In this document: positions 26,851 through 35,722 of the stretch, one piece after another
Position numbering within the stretch: position 1 is the stretch's first letter
How the letters are laid out: every line of letters starts with the position of its first letter
From: Thermomonospora catenispora
GTDB lineage: Bacteria; Actinomycetota; Actinomycetes; Streptosporangiales; Streptosporangiaceae
Direction: 5' to 3'
Assembly (NCBI RefSeq): GCF_006363815.1
Contig: NZ_RRYT01000009.1
Location: forward strand, 58,442-122,441
Length of the DNA stretch: 64,000 bases
Position numbers and translations under genes: made by a program
Notes under the pieces: model-generated
What the model was told of the DNA's origin: nothing
Seen by the model: the letters and a program-made list of their open reading frames with translations, nothing else
The model's database searches: none

Positions 26851-27240
26851 TCAGCAGCGCAGCACCTGGATCCGGGCGAGGTTCTCCCCGGTATCGGGCG
26901 GGCCCGGCCACCACGATCGGCCCCCGAACCCGTACAGCCGCAGCGTCCGGACCTCCCCCTCCTGGGTGATCCGGCGCCAGATTCTGTACGCTATGCGCCT
27001 TTCCAGCGGTGCTCTGTGGACCTCCTCGGCACCGTGGGGGCGGGAGGCCACGAGTGCTCGTTTGAGCTCTTCGGACTCCTCGCGTTCGGCCGGCGGGGAG
27101 TCGGCGGCGAAGGCCGCGGCCCCGCCCCGGCGCTGGCCGCCGTCCCATGACGCGACGACCGGGACGGCGGGCAGGACCATGCACAGGCAGAGCAGCCAGC
27201 AAAGCAGCCTCGTGGCGTCGCTTCGTGTCCTGCCCTGCAT
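26851..27240 (-). CDS. Small predicted secreted protein
   Basis: 129 residues, no known domain. The N-terminus has Arg residues followed by a hydrophobic stretch LLCWLLCLCMVLPAVPVVAS (about 12-31), consistent with a signal peptide or anchor. The mature part is charged (EREESEELKRAL) and ends in an aromatic GFGGRSWWPGPP and LARIQVLRC. It lies upstream of the carbonic anhydrase gene on the same strand with a 139-base gap. Coding status is moderately supported: codon bias fits, but there is no homology I can name. Confidence 0.5.
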   Translation of the reverse strand: MQGRTRSDATRLLCWLLCLCMVLPAVPVVASWDGGQRRGGAAAFAADSPPAEREESEELKRALVASRPHGAEEVHRAPLERRIAYRIWRRITQEGEVRTLRLYGFGGRSWWPGPPDTGENLARIQVLRC

Positions 27241-27786
27241 ATCACCGCCCGCCTCGCTTCACCCCTCTCGTTCCCGAGGAACGCCGGGGCGACGCACGAA
27301 TGAACGACCGCGGATGGACGACATTGCGCTTCCAGGAAGCGCGGCGTCAAACGCTCCGCACCAAATATAACCATGTCGTGATTCACCATGCCGCCACTGT
27401 TCGGTTGCGAGCGGCGTCATATCCCCCTCACCAGCCCCCGCAAATCACCACAATTTCCCAGAAATCGAACGGCACGGTCCCCGCCCTGGCCGCACCTCCC
27501 GAAGGCGCCCCGGAACAGGCCGGACACCGGCCGAGCGCCGCCGGAACGACCGAAAAAGGAGGTGAGATCCTTCACCGAAAAACCAAGGAATATCGACGGA
27601 GACAATGCCTTCGGCCGCCCGCCGTATCCGGGACAGAGGCCGCCCGGCCGCCCTTTTCCGGCAGGCCGGCCGGATGCGGCGTACCGTCGGCGCTCCGGTG
27701 TCCCCTCGACGTCCCGCCGGATTTCCCGCGACGGGCGCCGGCCGGACGTTCGACCTCGGCCGGGCGTTCTCCGCCCGGCCGGCCCG
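27241..27786. other. Non-coding gap with low-GC stretch
   Basis: About 545 bases without a convincing gene. Bases 27300-27480 are noticeably AT-richer than their surroundings. A strong Shine-Dalgarno-like AAGGAGGTGA at 27556-27565 has no start codon at normal spacing; the GTG at 27562 overlaps it. I could not identify a peptide. Confidence 0.4.
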
Positions 27787-28389
27787 TCAGGACTTCGCGG
27801 AGCCGCGGGCGCGGTGGGCCCGGACCTTGTGGCGGTTGCCGCAGTGCTCCATCGAGCACCAGCGGCGCCGGCCCGGGCGCGAGGTGTCGACGTAGACGAG
27901 GTGGCAGTCGTCGGCCGCACAGGTCCGGATGCGGTCGGCGAACGGTCCGGTGAACAGGTCGACGGCGTCCCGCGCCACGGTCGACAGCAGGTGCGTCCCG
28001 GTGGCTCCGGCGGCCCAGCCGCGCGCACCGCCCGGTTCGAGCACGGGGACCAGCGGCGGGCGGGCGGCGGCCCCGTTGACGACGGCCAGATCCTCGGGCG
28101 CCGGGTCCTCGTCCCGGATGCGGGCCGTGGCGGCCCGCCACAGGGCGTCGCGCAGCCGCCGGGCGGCGACCACCTCGGCCTCGGTGATCTCCAGCTCGGG
28201 GGTGGGGGTCAGCCGGGAGCGTTCGGCCCATGCGGCGAGGTCGGCGGGGACGTGCAGGACCTCATGCCGCGCGAACGCGCCGGGACCGCCGGTGACCAGC
28301 AGTTCCAGGCACAACGCGCCGGGATCGAAGCGGTAGAGGGCCCCGGTGCGGGAGCGCAGCGTCATCCCCGGGGTTGCCGATGCGTCCAT
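27787..28389 (-). CDS. CGNR zinc-finger/ABATE-domain regulator
   Basis: 200 residues. The N-terminal ABATE-like domain (ALCLELLVTGGPG, WAERSRL, RRLRDALWRAATARI) is followed by a C-terminal CGNR zinc finger, C-x4-C in RTCAADDCHLVYVDTSRPGRRRWCSMEHCGNRHKVRAHRAR, stated here in two parts: four Cys plus the CGNR tetrapeptide. The family consists of putative stress-responsive transcription regulators. ATG 28389 sits in the left arm of a 29-base palindrome, with CATACT 6 bases before it, so a leaderless transcript is likely. It diverges from a glyoxalase-fold gene only 21 bases away. Confidence 0.9.
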   Translation of the reverse strand: MDASATPGMTLRSRTGALYRFDPGALCLELLVTGGPGAFARHEVLHVPADLAAWAERSRLTPTPELEITEAEVVAARRLRDALWRAATARIRDEDPAPEDLAVVNGAAARPPLVPVLEPGGARGWAAGATGTHLLSTVARDAVDLFTGPFADRIRTCAADDCHLVYVDTSRPGRRRWCSMEHCGNRHKVRAHRARGSAKS

Positions 28390-28414
28390 GTAACCAGTAT
28401 GACTGGTTACATGG
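28386..28414. promoter_or_regulatory. 29-bp perfect palindrome holding both divergent start codons
   Basis: Arms CCATGTAACCAGT and ACTGGTTACATGG flank a 3-base centre. The ATG of the CGNR gene (minus) lies in the left arm and the ATG of the VOC gene (plus) in the right arm. It is probably the operator of the CGNR protein and a bidirectional leaderless promoter. Confidence 0.7.
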
Positions 28415-28863
28415 CTCTGCACTGGAAACTGGTCGTCGACTCCCGGAACGCTCCGGCGCTGGCGGACTTCTGGGCCGCCGCCCTGGGGTACGAGCCGGAG
28501 GACCAGACCGCGCTCATCGAACGCCTGCTGACCGAGGGGCACATCGCCGAGGACGCCGTGATCGAGCACGGTGGACGCCGCCTCTTCCGCGGCCTGGCCG
28601 CCATCCGGCACCCCGACGACCCGGTCGACCCGGCCACGGGGGCCGGCCTGGGCCGCCGCATCCTCTTCCAGGACGTCCCCGAGCCCAAGACCGTCAAGAA
28701 CCGGCTGCACATCGACGTCCACGCCGCCCCCGGCGAGCCCCGGGACCTGGTCCGCCGGCTGGAGTCCCTCGGCGCCGCCGTGGTCCGCGAGGTCGACCAG
28801 GGGCTCGCCGGCCACTGGTGGGTCATGCGGGACCCCGAGGGCAACGAGTTCTGCGTCTCCTGA
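28411..28863 (+). CDS. VOC/glyoxalase-fold protein
   Basis: 150 residues. MALHWKLVVDSRNAPALADFWAAALGYE is the first beta-alpha-beta module with a His metal-ligand candidate. NRLHIDVHAAPGEPRDLVRRLESLGA and WWVMRDPEGNEFCVS make the second, with the terminal Glu ligand. Such proteins act as glyoxalases, dioxygenases or antibiotic-binding proteins. The substrate may be the ligand sensed by the divergent CGNR regulator (inference). ATG 28411 is used; an in-frame ATG at 28399 in the palindrome centre is an alternative. Confidence 0.88.
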   Translation: MALHWKLVVDSRNAPALADFWAAALGYEPEDQTALIERLLTEGHIAEDAVIEHGGRRLFRGLAAIRHPDDPVDPATGAGLGRRILFQDVPEPKTVKNRLHIDVHAAPGEPRDLVRRLESLGAAVVREVDQGLAGHWWVMRDPEGNEFCVS

Positions 28864-29068
28864 GCCGCCCTCGAGCCGGCGTCCGCCGCGGGCGGGGACG
28901 ACCGCGCGGGCCGCGGGACGGCGCGCGGGCTCCGGCGATCCGGCCGCCGGGCACGAGATCGGGCACGGGGCGGCGCGATGCCGCGGCGATCGGTGCGGCG
29001 CCCGACCGTCCGAGGCCGACGCCCCGCGCGCCTGAGCTGGCGAAACAAGGAATTTTACCAAAAACCAA

Positions 29069-29085
29069 GTGAATAGCGTTCACAT
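29069..29085 (+). promoter_or_regulatory. Leaderless promoter with inverted repeat
   Basis: GTGAA-TAGCG-TTCAC (29069-29083) overlaps a -10 TAGCGT (29074-29079), which is followed after 6 bases by GTG 29086. The region 28864-29068 shows nothing else. Confidence 0.45.
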
Positions 29086-30918
29086 GTGATCTACTGGGGC
29101 TCCGTCGACCGAACAGCGGGGAGTGCCATGGATCGGTGGGCCGCGCATCCGGGACTGCGGGGAAGCGCCGAGGTGATGCGGGTCTCGGCGAGCATGCTGG
29201 ATCGCACCGAACGGGACTGTGCGGACTTCGCGGCGGCGAAGGTGCGGACCGGGCTGTGGCCGCGGGTGCCGGAGCGACGGCGATACGCGCCCTGGGAGGA
29301 CTTCCCGCTGGGGCTGGTGCAACGGGCCCTGGACGCGGTGGAGTTCGAGGGGGCCGATCCGGACGAGGCCGTCGACAAGGCCATCGCCCAGAACCGCTCG
29401 CCGGTGCATCCGGGGGTCGCGGTATGGGCGCGGCACGCCTGCCGGGCCTTTCTGCAGGCGGACGAGTGGATCGCCGACGAGCTGGAGGCCGAGGGCGTCG
29501 AGCTGGTGCCGGAGCGACTGCCGCGGGTGGTGCAGGCGGCCTCGGCGGTCGAACTGCGGATGCTCACCGCGTGGGGCCGCTGGTACGGGTCGCGGGACGG
29601 GACGGTGCGGGAGTTCCGGCGGCTGCGGATGAGCCGGACGCGGCAGGCGGCGGCGCCCTCCGACCAGGCGATCGCGTTCGTGGCGGCGACCGGCCGGCGG
29701 GCGGTGGGGAACCTGTACCGGGACGCGCCGGTCGAGGTGACCGACGATGAGGACTCCCCCACCCGGATCCGGGTCGTGGAGGTCGCCCTGGTGGCGGACG
29801 TCCGGCCGCAGGTGCTGGTGGACGCCCCGCCCGAGGAGATCAGGCGCCGCTATCGCGAGGAGATCCGGCCGCTGGCCCAGGCCGTCACCGTGGGCGGCGC
29901 GCGCCGGCCCGGCTCGGACTGCGCCGAGTGCAAGCTGCGGCCCTCGTGCGCCGACCTGCCGACCGTCCCCGGGCTGCTGGGGCTGAACGACCGGGGCACG
30001 CACCGGCGGACCTGGTCGGTCACCACCGGCCGCCACTACGTCGTCTGCCCGGCCCGTGCCCTGCTGCGCGACCTGCGGCTGCCGGCGGAGACGCCCGGCG
30101 AGGGGTCGTCGGTGCGCCGCGGCGTGGCCGTCCACCACTGGCTGGAGACCGCCCACGGACGGGGCCGCCCGTGCTCCCTCGAGGATCTGCCCGACCCCGC
30201 CTCCGGCGACACGGGCCTGGCGGCCGGGCTGATGTCGCCGGAGGAGTACGCCCAGGCCCGGCCGTATCTGCTGGCGCATCTGGCGGTGTGCCCGCTGGCG
30301 GGTCCCGGGCGGGTCACCGACGTGGCCGCCGAACCGACCGTCGCCGCCTACGACCCGGACGCCGACGTGCTGGTGATCGCGCATCCCGACCTGCTGCGCC
30401 GGGTGGACGGGCGGCTGATGTACCGTGAGCAGAAGACCACCCTCGGCGATCCGCCCGCCGGCGCCCCCGCCGAGCTGTTCGAGCAGGTCCCTCAGCTCGC
30501 CCTGGCCGTCCTGCTGATCGCGCACGGCGTCTTCGGCGAGCGGGCCGGCACGGTGGAGCTGGAGGTCATGACGCCCCAGACCGCCCGGGTCCACGCGTTC
30601 GCCGCCGAGGACCCCCGGGTGCTCGAGGCGGCCCGCCGCAAGATCACCGAGATGGTGCGGCCCTGGCACCGCGACACCGAGTTCTCCGCCCTCCCCGGCC
30701 CCTGGTGCGAGCGCTGCCCCACCGCCCGATGGTGCCCTGTGCCGCGCACCCCCGCGGCTCTGCCGGACGGCTCCCCTCTGGAGGTCGACGGCGTCCTCAT
30801 CGACCCCGGCACCGGCGAGATCCTCGACTCCGGAGGCGGCCTGACCGCCCGCGCCGCCGCCGTCTCCGCCTCGTTGAACTCCCCTGATCCCGACCCCGAC
30901 GACGAGCCCCCGTTCTGA
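29086..30918 (+). CDS. RecB/Cas4-like PD-(D/E)XK nuclease-family protein
   Basis: 610 residues. The N-terminal 260 residues are helical and not recognised. A first Cys motif CAECKLRPSC (about 280-290) and a second CERCPTARWC (about 541-550) have identical C-x2-C-x5-C spacing. Between them lies a PD-(D/E)XK core: LVIAHPD (Asp 435) and YREQKTT (Glu 448, Lys 450), followed by ELFEQVPQLALAVLLI, the Q-x-x-x-Y-like helix of RecB nucleases. Cas4, AddB and RecB relatives use such Cys sets for Fe-S binding. It converges with the HerA-Mre11-Rad50-NurA operon, suggesting a DNA-end-processing role. An internal ATG at 29128 has GGGGAG before it and is an alternative start. Confidence 0.75.
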   Translation: MIYWGSVDRTAGSAMDRWAAHPGLRGSAEVMRVSASMLDRTERDCADFAAAKVRTGLWPRVPERRRYAPWEDFPLGLVQRALDAVEFEGADPDEAVDKAIAQNRSPVHPGVAVWARHACRAFLQADEWIADELEAEGVELVPERLPRVVQAASAVELRMLTAWGRWYGSRDGTVREFRRLRMSRTRQAAAPSDQAIAFVAATGRRAVGNLYRDAPVEVTDDEDSPTRIRVVEVALVADVRPQVLVDAPPEEIRRRYREEIRPLAQAVTVGGARRPGSDCAECKLRPSCADLPTVPGLLGLNDRGTHRRTWSVTTGRHYVVCPARALLRDLRLPAETPGEGSSVRRGVAVHHWLETAHGRGRPCSLEDLPDPASGDTGLAAGLMSPEEYAQARPYLLAHLAVCPLAGPGRVTDVAAEPTVAAYDPDADVLVIAHPDLLRRVDGRLMYREQKTTLGDPPAGAPAELFEQVPQLALAVLLIAHGVFGERAGTVELEVMTPQTARVHAFAAEDPRVLEAARRKITEMVRPWHRDTEFSALPGPWCERCPTARWCPVPRTPAALPDGSPLEVDGVLIDPGTGEILDSGGGLTARAAAVSASLNSPDPDPDDEPPF

Positions 30919-31112
30919 CGGCCCGGCACTCCCCGCCGTCGGCGGGACGCGGGATCGCGGCGCCGAGCACGCCGGGCGCGCGGTCCGCGGCGGACGCCGG
31001 CCGCTCAGCGGACCCCGGCCCACGATGCGCCGGGTGCGCGCGGCCCGGGGCGGTGCCCGCGCCGTCCGCGGCGGCCTCCCGTCGACGGCTCCGTGCCCGC
31101 GCGGGACCCGGG

Positions 31113-32090
31113 TCAGCGACCGATGGTGGCGCTGCGCAGGGCCCGGTAGAGGAGGCGGGAGTCGCCCAGCCGGTGGCGCAGCAGACGCTCCAGCCCGCCG
31201 ATGGGCGTGAGGTTCTGCGGGGCCCGGGGGTCCTTGTAGTCCACGCCCGCCAAGGCCGGCAGCACGGCGGCGGTGACGTCGGCCAGGGCGACGACCTCAT
31301 CAGGGGTGAGCTCGGCGCCCGCCTCGCACCGGGCGATCCCGGACCAGGGGGCGGCGGAGCGGGTGGGCAGGCGCAGATACCACGAGTGGCGGGGCCAGCC
31401 GCTGCCCATGAGGAAGACGGGGGTGCGCTGGCCCGGGCTCAGCTCGGCCATCACGGCCGCCTGCCGGCCGGACAGGTAGGCGGTGTGGTGGGTCTTGACA
31501 TAGCCGACGGTCCGGGGGAGCTGGCTGCGCCCCCGCAGCGGACCGTCGATGATGAGGAGGTCGTCGCCGTCGTCGCGGGAGCGGTGCCGGGCGGCCAGCG
31601 CCACCTCCAGCTCGCCGAGCTCCCGCTGCAGGGCCAGAGAGAGCTGCTCGGCGCTGGTGCCCGCGGCGGGGCGGACGGTGTACTCCCCCGCCCAGGTGCG
31701 CAGGTTCTCCGCGTGCGGGGACGGGGTGAACAGGGACCGCCGGACGCCCACGTCGACGAGCTCGGCGGGACGGCCGCTGGGGCCGCAGCGCACCACGCCG
31801 GCGGCGTAGGAGGCGGCGATGCCGGGGGCGGGCATGGCGCCGTCGGGGTCGTTCACCCAGACCCGGGCCTCGATGCGGCGGACGCCGTCGGCGATCAGCA
31901 GCGTGCTCGGCAACGCGCCGGGAGCGGGCGTGATCGGGTGCCAGCGGGCGGCCGGCACCTCCACGTTCAGGTCGATCTCGGCCGTGGTGGCGTCCAGCTC
32001 GGTGAGGGCCCCGGAGGAGACCGATGTGGCGTACCCCGGGTCCCAGGGGTCGATGGTGATCGGTGCGGGCGGTGCGGGGGCGATGGTCAT
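31113..32090 (-). CDS. nurA: NurA-family DNA-end-resection nuclease
   Basis: 325 residues. Two acidic motifs fit NurA: TLLIADGVRR (Asp 68) and LLIIDGPLRGRSQLP..VGYVKTH (Asp 182, Lys 199), the second being the family's D-G-x-L...G-x-x-K signature. The C-terminus PQNLTPIGGLERLLRH resembles the conserved end of NurA. NurA is a Mn-dependent 5'-3' nuclease that works inside a complex with the HerA translocase. The start overlaps the SbcC stop (ATGA), so translation is coupled. It is the last gene of the four-gene operon, matching the partner set known from archaea. Family membership is by motif; the nuclease RNase-H fold is inferred. Confidence 0.75.
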   Translation of the reverse strand: MTIAPAPPAPITIDPWDPGYATSVSSGALTELDATTAEIDLNVEVPAARWHPITPAPGALPSTLLIADGVRRIEARVWVNDPDGAMPAPGIAASYAAGVVRCGPSGRPAELVDVGVRRSLFTPSPHAENLRTWAGEYTVRPAAGTSAEQLSLALQRELGELEVALAARHRSRDDGDDLLIIDGPLRGRSQLPRTVGYVKTHHTAYLSGRQAAVMAELSPGQRTPVFLMGSGWPRHSWYLRLPTRSAAPWSGIARCEAGAELTPDEVVALADVTAAVLPALAGVDYKDPRAPQNLTPIGGLERLLRHRLGDSRLLYRALRSATIGR

Positions 32091-34534
32091 GCGGTCCTCT
32101 TCTCCACATGGGATCCGGCGGAGTCGCGGGTGATCTCATAGCGCACCGGCACCCGTTCGGCCAGCGCGGGAACATGGGTGACGATGCCGACCATCCGGTC
32201 GCCGCCGGCCGACAGGCGTTCCAGCGTGGTGGCGACGGTGTCCAGGGTGGCCGCGTCCAGGGTGCCGAACCCCTCGTCCAGGAAGATCGAGTCCAGGCCG
32301 CGGGCGGCCCCGGCGGCGAGCCCGGCGACCCGGTCGGACAGCGCCAGCGCCAACGCCAGCGACGCCTGGAAGGTCTCCCCGCCGGACAGGGTGCGCACAT
32401 TGCGGCGCATCCCGCCCTCGGCGTAGTCGATCACCTCGATGGCGTTGCGGGCGTCCAACACCAGCTCGAACTGGCCGTCCGACAGCTCGCGCAGCGTCTC
32501 GGAGGCCGCCGCCACCAGCAGCTCCAGCGCCTCCCCGCACAGCCAGCTCTCGAAGTTGTTGGCCCGCAGCCGCAACGCCAGCTCGTGCGCGACCTCGGCC
32601 TCCTCGCGGTGGAGGCGGATCCGCTCGCGCAGCCGGTCGGCCTGGCTCCGCCGCTCGCGAATGCGTTCCAGGTCGCCCTCGGCGCGGGTGCAGGCGGTGG
32701 CGACGGCCCGGACGATGGCGTCGGGGTCGGGCGGGCGGGGGACGGGCACGCCCGCGTCGGCCAGCAGGGCGCACAGGGCGTCGCGCACGGCGTCCCGTTC
32801 GCGGCGGACGTCGAGGAGGTCCCGGGCGAGATCGTCCGCCGCCCGGCGGCGCCGCCCGGTCTCCTCACGGCACCAGGCCAGCAGCGCGGTCCAGGCGGCG
32901 TGCGGGTCGTCGCGGTCCAGCGGCGGGGCGCCCAGCGGGACGAGGGTGTCGCGCACCGCGTCCAGCTCGCGCAGCACCCGGGCGGCCTCCTGCCGGAGCT
33001 TGGCGTGGTGCCGTTCGGCGTCGGCGGCGGCCGTGCGCGCCGCGCGGGCGGCCTCCCGGGCCCGCCGGAGTCCGCGTTCGGCCTCCTCGACGGCGTGCAG
33101 CGTCCGCCGCAGCCCGGCCGCGTCGGGATGGGCCCGGATCAGCTCCCGCCGGGCCTCGAGCTGGTCCTGCAGGGTGGACAGGGACCGTTCGGCCCCGGCC
33201 ACGCGCGCCTCCTGGGCACGGTGCCGGCGCTGCGCCCGGTCCTCCTCGGCGCGGCGGGCGGCGAGGCGGCGTTCGGCCTCCTCCAAGGCCGCGGGGGCGG
33301 GGTGCGACGGCGGTTCGCTCACCGGGTGCCGGCACACCGGGCAGGGCTCGCCGATCCGCAGCCGCCGGGCCAGGTCGGCGGCGGCGTGCTGGTCGCGGAC
33401 CCGCTGCAGGTCCCGTTCGGCCCGCGTGCGGCGGTCGGTCGCCTCGGTCAGGAGCGCGCGGGCGCGCGCCTCGTCGGCGCGGGCGCCCTCCAGCTCGGCG
33501 CGGGCGGCGGCGATCTGCGCGGTGAGCCGGTCGTGCTCCTCGTGGGCGCGCAGGGCCAGGGTCAGCGCGGACTTGTCGCCGAGTCCGGCCAGGTCCTCCT
33601 CGGCCTTCAGCGCGGCCTCCGCGCGGCGGGCGGCCTCCTCCGCCGCCCGTTCGGCGGTCTCGGCGGCGGCGCGCAGGTCGTCGGCGAGCGTGGGGACATG
33701 GGGCGGCATGGTCACCGCGCCCAGCGTCTCGAGCGCCCCCCGGGCCTCCCGCAGCGTCCCCTCCAGCTCGGCGACCCGCCCGTCCAGCTCCCGGAGCGTC
33801 CCGATCCGGGAGCCCACCCGGTCGGCGAGGTCCTGCAGCTCTCCGACCCGCTGCTCGGCGGCCCGCTCGGCGGCCTCGTCGGCGTCGGCGAGGGAGGCCA
33901 GGTGTCCTTCGGCGGCCTGCACCGCGGCCCGGGCCTTCTTCTCCTCCTCGGCGGCCCGCTGCTTGACGGCGTCGAAGACCTCGGCGTCCAGCAGCTGCAT
34001 CAGCAGCTCCTGCCGTTTGCTGGGCATCGCGTGCAGGAAGTCGGCGAACCGGCCTTGGGGCAGGATCACGCACTGGGTGAAGTACTTGTACTCCAGGCCG
34101 GTCAGCCGCTGGGCCTCCGCGGTGACGTGCTCTCCCTCGGCCAGGGTCCGCACCACCGCGCCGAGCAGCTCGGCGACCCCCAGGGCGGGATCGACGGCCG
34201 GGTCCAGCTCGTCCAGCCTGGCCTCGCGCGTGGTGACCGTCCCCCGGCCGCTGCGGACCAGGGAGCGGACGATCCCATAGCGGCGGCCGCCCGACTCGAA
34301 GATCAGCCCGACCTTTCCGGAGGTGGCCGAGGGGGCCAGCGCCAGGCCGGTCCTCTTCTCATCGCCCCAGCGCGGCACCGTGCCGTAGAGGGCGAAGCAG
34401 ATCGCGTCGATGACCGTGCTCTTGCCCGCGCCGGTCGGCCCGACCAGCACGAAGTAGTCCACATCGTGGAAGTCCACCGAGGTCGGCGCCCGGAAGCTGC
34501 CGAAGTTCTCCATGTGGAGCCACAGCGGCCGCAT
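32087..34534 (-). CDS. sbcC: SbcC/Rad50-type exonuclease ATPase subunit
   Basis: 815 residues. Walker A GPTGAGKST (32-40), Q-loop VILPQGRFADFL (157-167), then long coiled coils interrupted by the zinc hook CPVC (398-401). ABC signature LSGGETFQASLALALAL and Walker B SIFLDEGFGTLD lie near the C-terminus. It clamps DNA ends and gates the Mre11/SbcD nuclease. The start ATG overlaps the sbcD stop (TGATG) and the stop overlaps the nurA start, so the three genes are coupled. It is shorter than E. coli SbcC (1048 residues), within the range of actinobacterial members. It acts in double-strand-break processing and hairpin cleavage. Confidence 0.95.
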   Translation of the reverse strand: MRPLWLHMENFGSFRAPTSVDFHDVDYFVLVGPTGAGKSTVIDAICFALYGTVPRWGDEKRTGLALAPSATSGKVGLIFESGGRRYGIVRSLVRSGRGTVTTREARLDELDPAVDPALGVAELLGAVVRTLAEGEHVTAEAQRLTGLEYKYFTQCVILPQGRFADFLHAMPSKRQELLMQLLDAEVFDAVKQRAAEEEKKARAAVQAAEGHLASLADADEAAERAAEQRVGELQDLADRVGSRIGTLRELDGRVAELEGTLREARGALETLGAVTMPPHVPTLADDLRAAAETAERAAEEAARRAEAALKAEEDLAGLGDKSALTLALRAHEEHDRLTAQIAAARAELEGARADEARARALLTEATDRRTRAERDLQRVRDQHAAADLARRLRIGEPCPVCRHPVSEPPSHPAPAALEEAERRLAARRAEEDRAQRRHRAQEARVAGAERSLSTLQDQLEARRELIRAHPDAAGLRRTLHAVEEAERGLRRAREAARAARTAAADAERHHAKLRQEAARVLRELDAVRDTLVPLGAPPLDRDDPHAAWTALLAWCREETGRRRRAADDLARDLLDVRRERDAVRDALCALLADAGVPVPRPPDPDAIVRAVATACTRAEGDLERIRERRSQADRLRERIRLHREEAEVAHELALRLRANNFESWLCGEALELLVAAASETLRELSDGQFELVLDARNAIEVIDYAEGGMRRNVRTLSGGETFQASLALALALSDRVAGLAAGAARGLDSIFLDEGFGTLDAATLDTVATTLERLSAGGDRMVGIVTHVPALAERVPVRYEITRDSAGSHVEKRTA

Positions 34535-35706
34535 CAGTCCCCCTCTCCCCCGGCCTCGGTGATCTCGTCGTAGAGGCGGTCGAACAGCGCGACGACCCGT
34601 TCGTCGTGGCGGCCGGTCCGGGCGAGGTAGTCGCGGAACAGGTCCCGGGGCGTGCGGGCGGCGCGCCCGGCGGCGTCGGCGCGACGGGCGGCCGGAGTGG
34701 GGCGGAACTCCTGGTCGATGTCCACGGTCAGGGCGTTCGGCAGCACCTGGCGCACCCGGTCGGCCAGCCCGGCCCGGGGCTTTTCGGCGACCACGACCCG
34801 CAGCCAGGCGTCGCCGAACTCCTCGGCCCGCGCCGCCAGCTCCTCCACCGATCCCCGCACCGTCCGCAGCCGGCGGGCCCCGCGGAAGACGACCTCGCGG
34901 ACCCGGGCGGGACGGCCGGGCTCGACCTCCACCAGCAGGGCGCCGGGGGTGTTCTGCTCCTCGCCGAAGTCCACCGCGATGGGCGCCCCGCTGTACCAGA
35001 TCGGACAGGGGCCGGGGATCTGCTGACGGCGGTGCAGGTGGCCGAGCGCGGCGTATTGGGCGGTGGGCGGGAACGCGGTCGCCTCGAAGTAGTAGGAGAA
35101 GATCGTCTGCGCCTCGCGCTCGCCCCCGCCCAGCCTCCCGCCGGGCAGGGTGCCGTGCGCGGCGACCAGGTTGATCGTGTCGTCGCCGAATCCGGCGGTC
35201 AGCGCCCGCGCCAGCTGCGCGAACCGGTCGGCGTAGCGGCGGTTGTGCTGGTCGGGGGTGTCGGAGAGGGCCTCGACCGCGCGGACCGCGTACCGGTGGG
35301 ACAGGAACGGCAGCACCGCCAGCCGCACCTCCTCGCCCGCCCGGGTGGTCCACGAGACCACCCCGCCGTCGGCGGGGCGGCGGAACCGCCCGACCACGTG
35401 GACGCCGAGCGCGCCGAGCACCGGCCGGTACACGTCCAGCAGGCGAGGGTCGTCGTGGTTGCCGGCCAGCACCACGACCCGGCGGCCGTCCTCGCGGAGC
35501 GCCAGCAGGGTCTGCATCACCAGCGCCTGTGACGGCGGCGTGGGAGCGGCGGTGTCGAACACGTCGCCGGCGACGATCACCGCGTCGACGTCTTCGGCGC
35601 GGGCCAGCTCCACCAGCTCGCGCAGGACGGCGGCGTGCTCCTCGGCCCGGGACCGGCCGCGGAGCACCTTGCCGACATGCCAGTCGGCGGTGTGCAGGAA
35701 CTTCAT
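34534..35706 (-). CDS. sbcD: SbcD/Mre11-type nuclease subunit
   Basis: 390 residues with all Mre11 phosphoesterase motifs: HTADWHVGK (Asp 8, His 10), VIVAGDVFD (Asp 48), VLAGNHDD (Asn 83, His 84), NLVAAHGTLPGG, and ALGHLHRRQQI. A C-terminal capping and Rad50-binding region follows. It cleaves DNA ends and hairpins as a Mn-dependent exo/endonuclease with SbcC. ATG 35706 is chosen because the protein then begins at the conserved strand MKFLHTADWH. It follows the herA-like stop by 16 bases with GAGGATGG as a weak ribosome-binding site; an upstream in-frame ATG at 35745 overlaps herA. Confidence 0.95.
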   Translation of the reverse strand: MKFLHTADWHVGKVLRGRSRAEEHAAVLRELVELARAEDVDAVIVAGDVFDTAAPTPPSQALVMQTLLALREDGRRVVVLAGNHDDPRLLDVYRPVLGALGVHVVGRFRRPADGGVVSWTTRAGEEVRLAVLPFLSHRYAVRAVEALSDTPDQHNRRYADRFAQLARALTAGFGDDTINLVAAHGTLPGGRLGGGEREAQTIFSYYFEATAFPPTAQYAALGHLHRRQQIPGPCPIWYSGAPIAVDFGEEQNTPGALLVEVEPGRPARVREVVFRGARRLRTVRGSVEELAARAEEFGDAWLRVVVAEKPRAGLADRVRQVLPNALTVDIDQEFRPTPAARRADAAGRAARTPRDLFRDYLARTGRHDERVVALFDRLYDEITEAGGEGD

Positions 35707-35722
35707 GTCGGCGCATCCATCC

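Noticed and set aside
27605..27895. A 96-residue plus-strand protein starting ATG 27605 after CGGAGACA
   Set aside because: It overlaps the CGNR gene antisense, is Arg/Pro-rich and has no conserved pattern.
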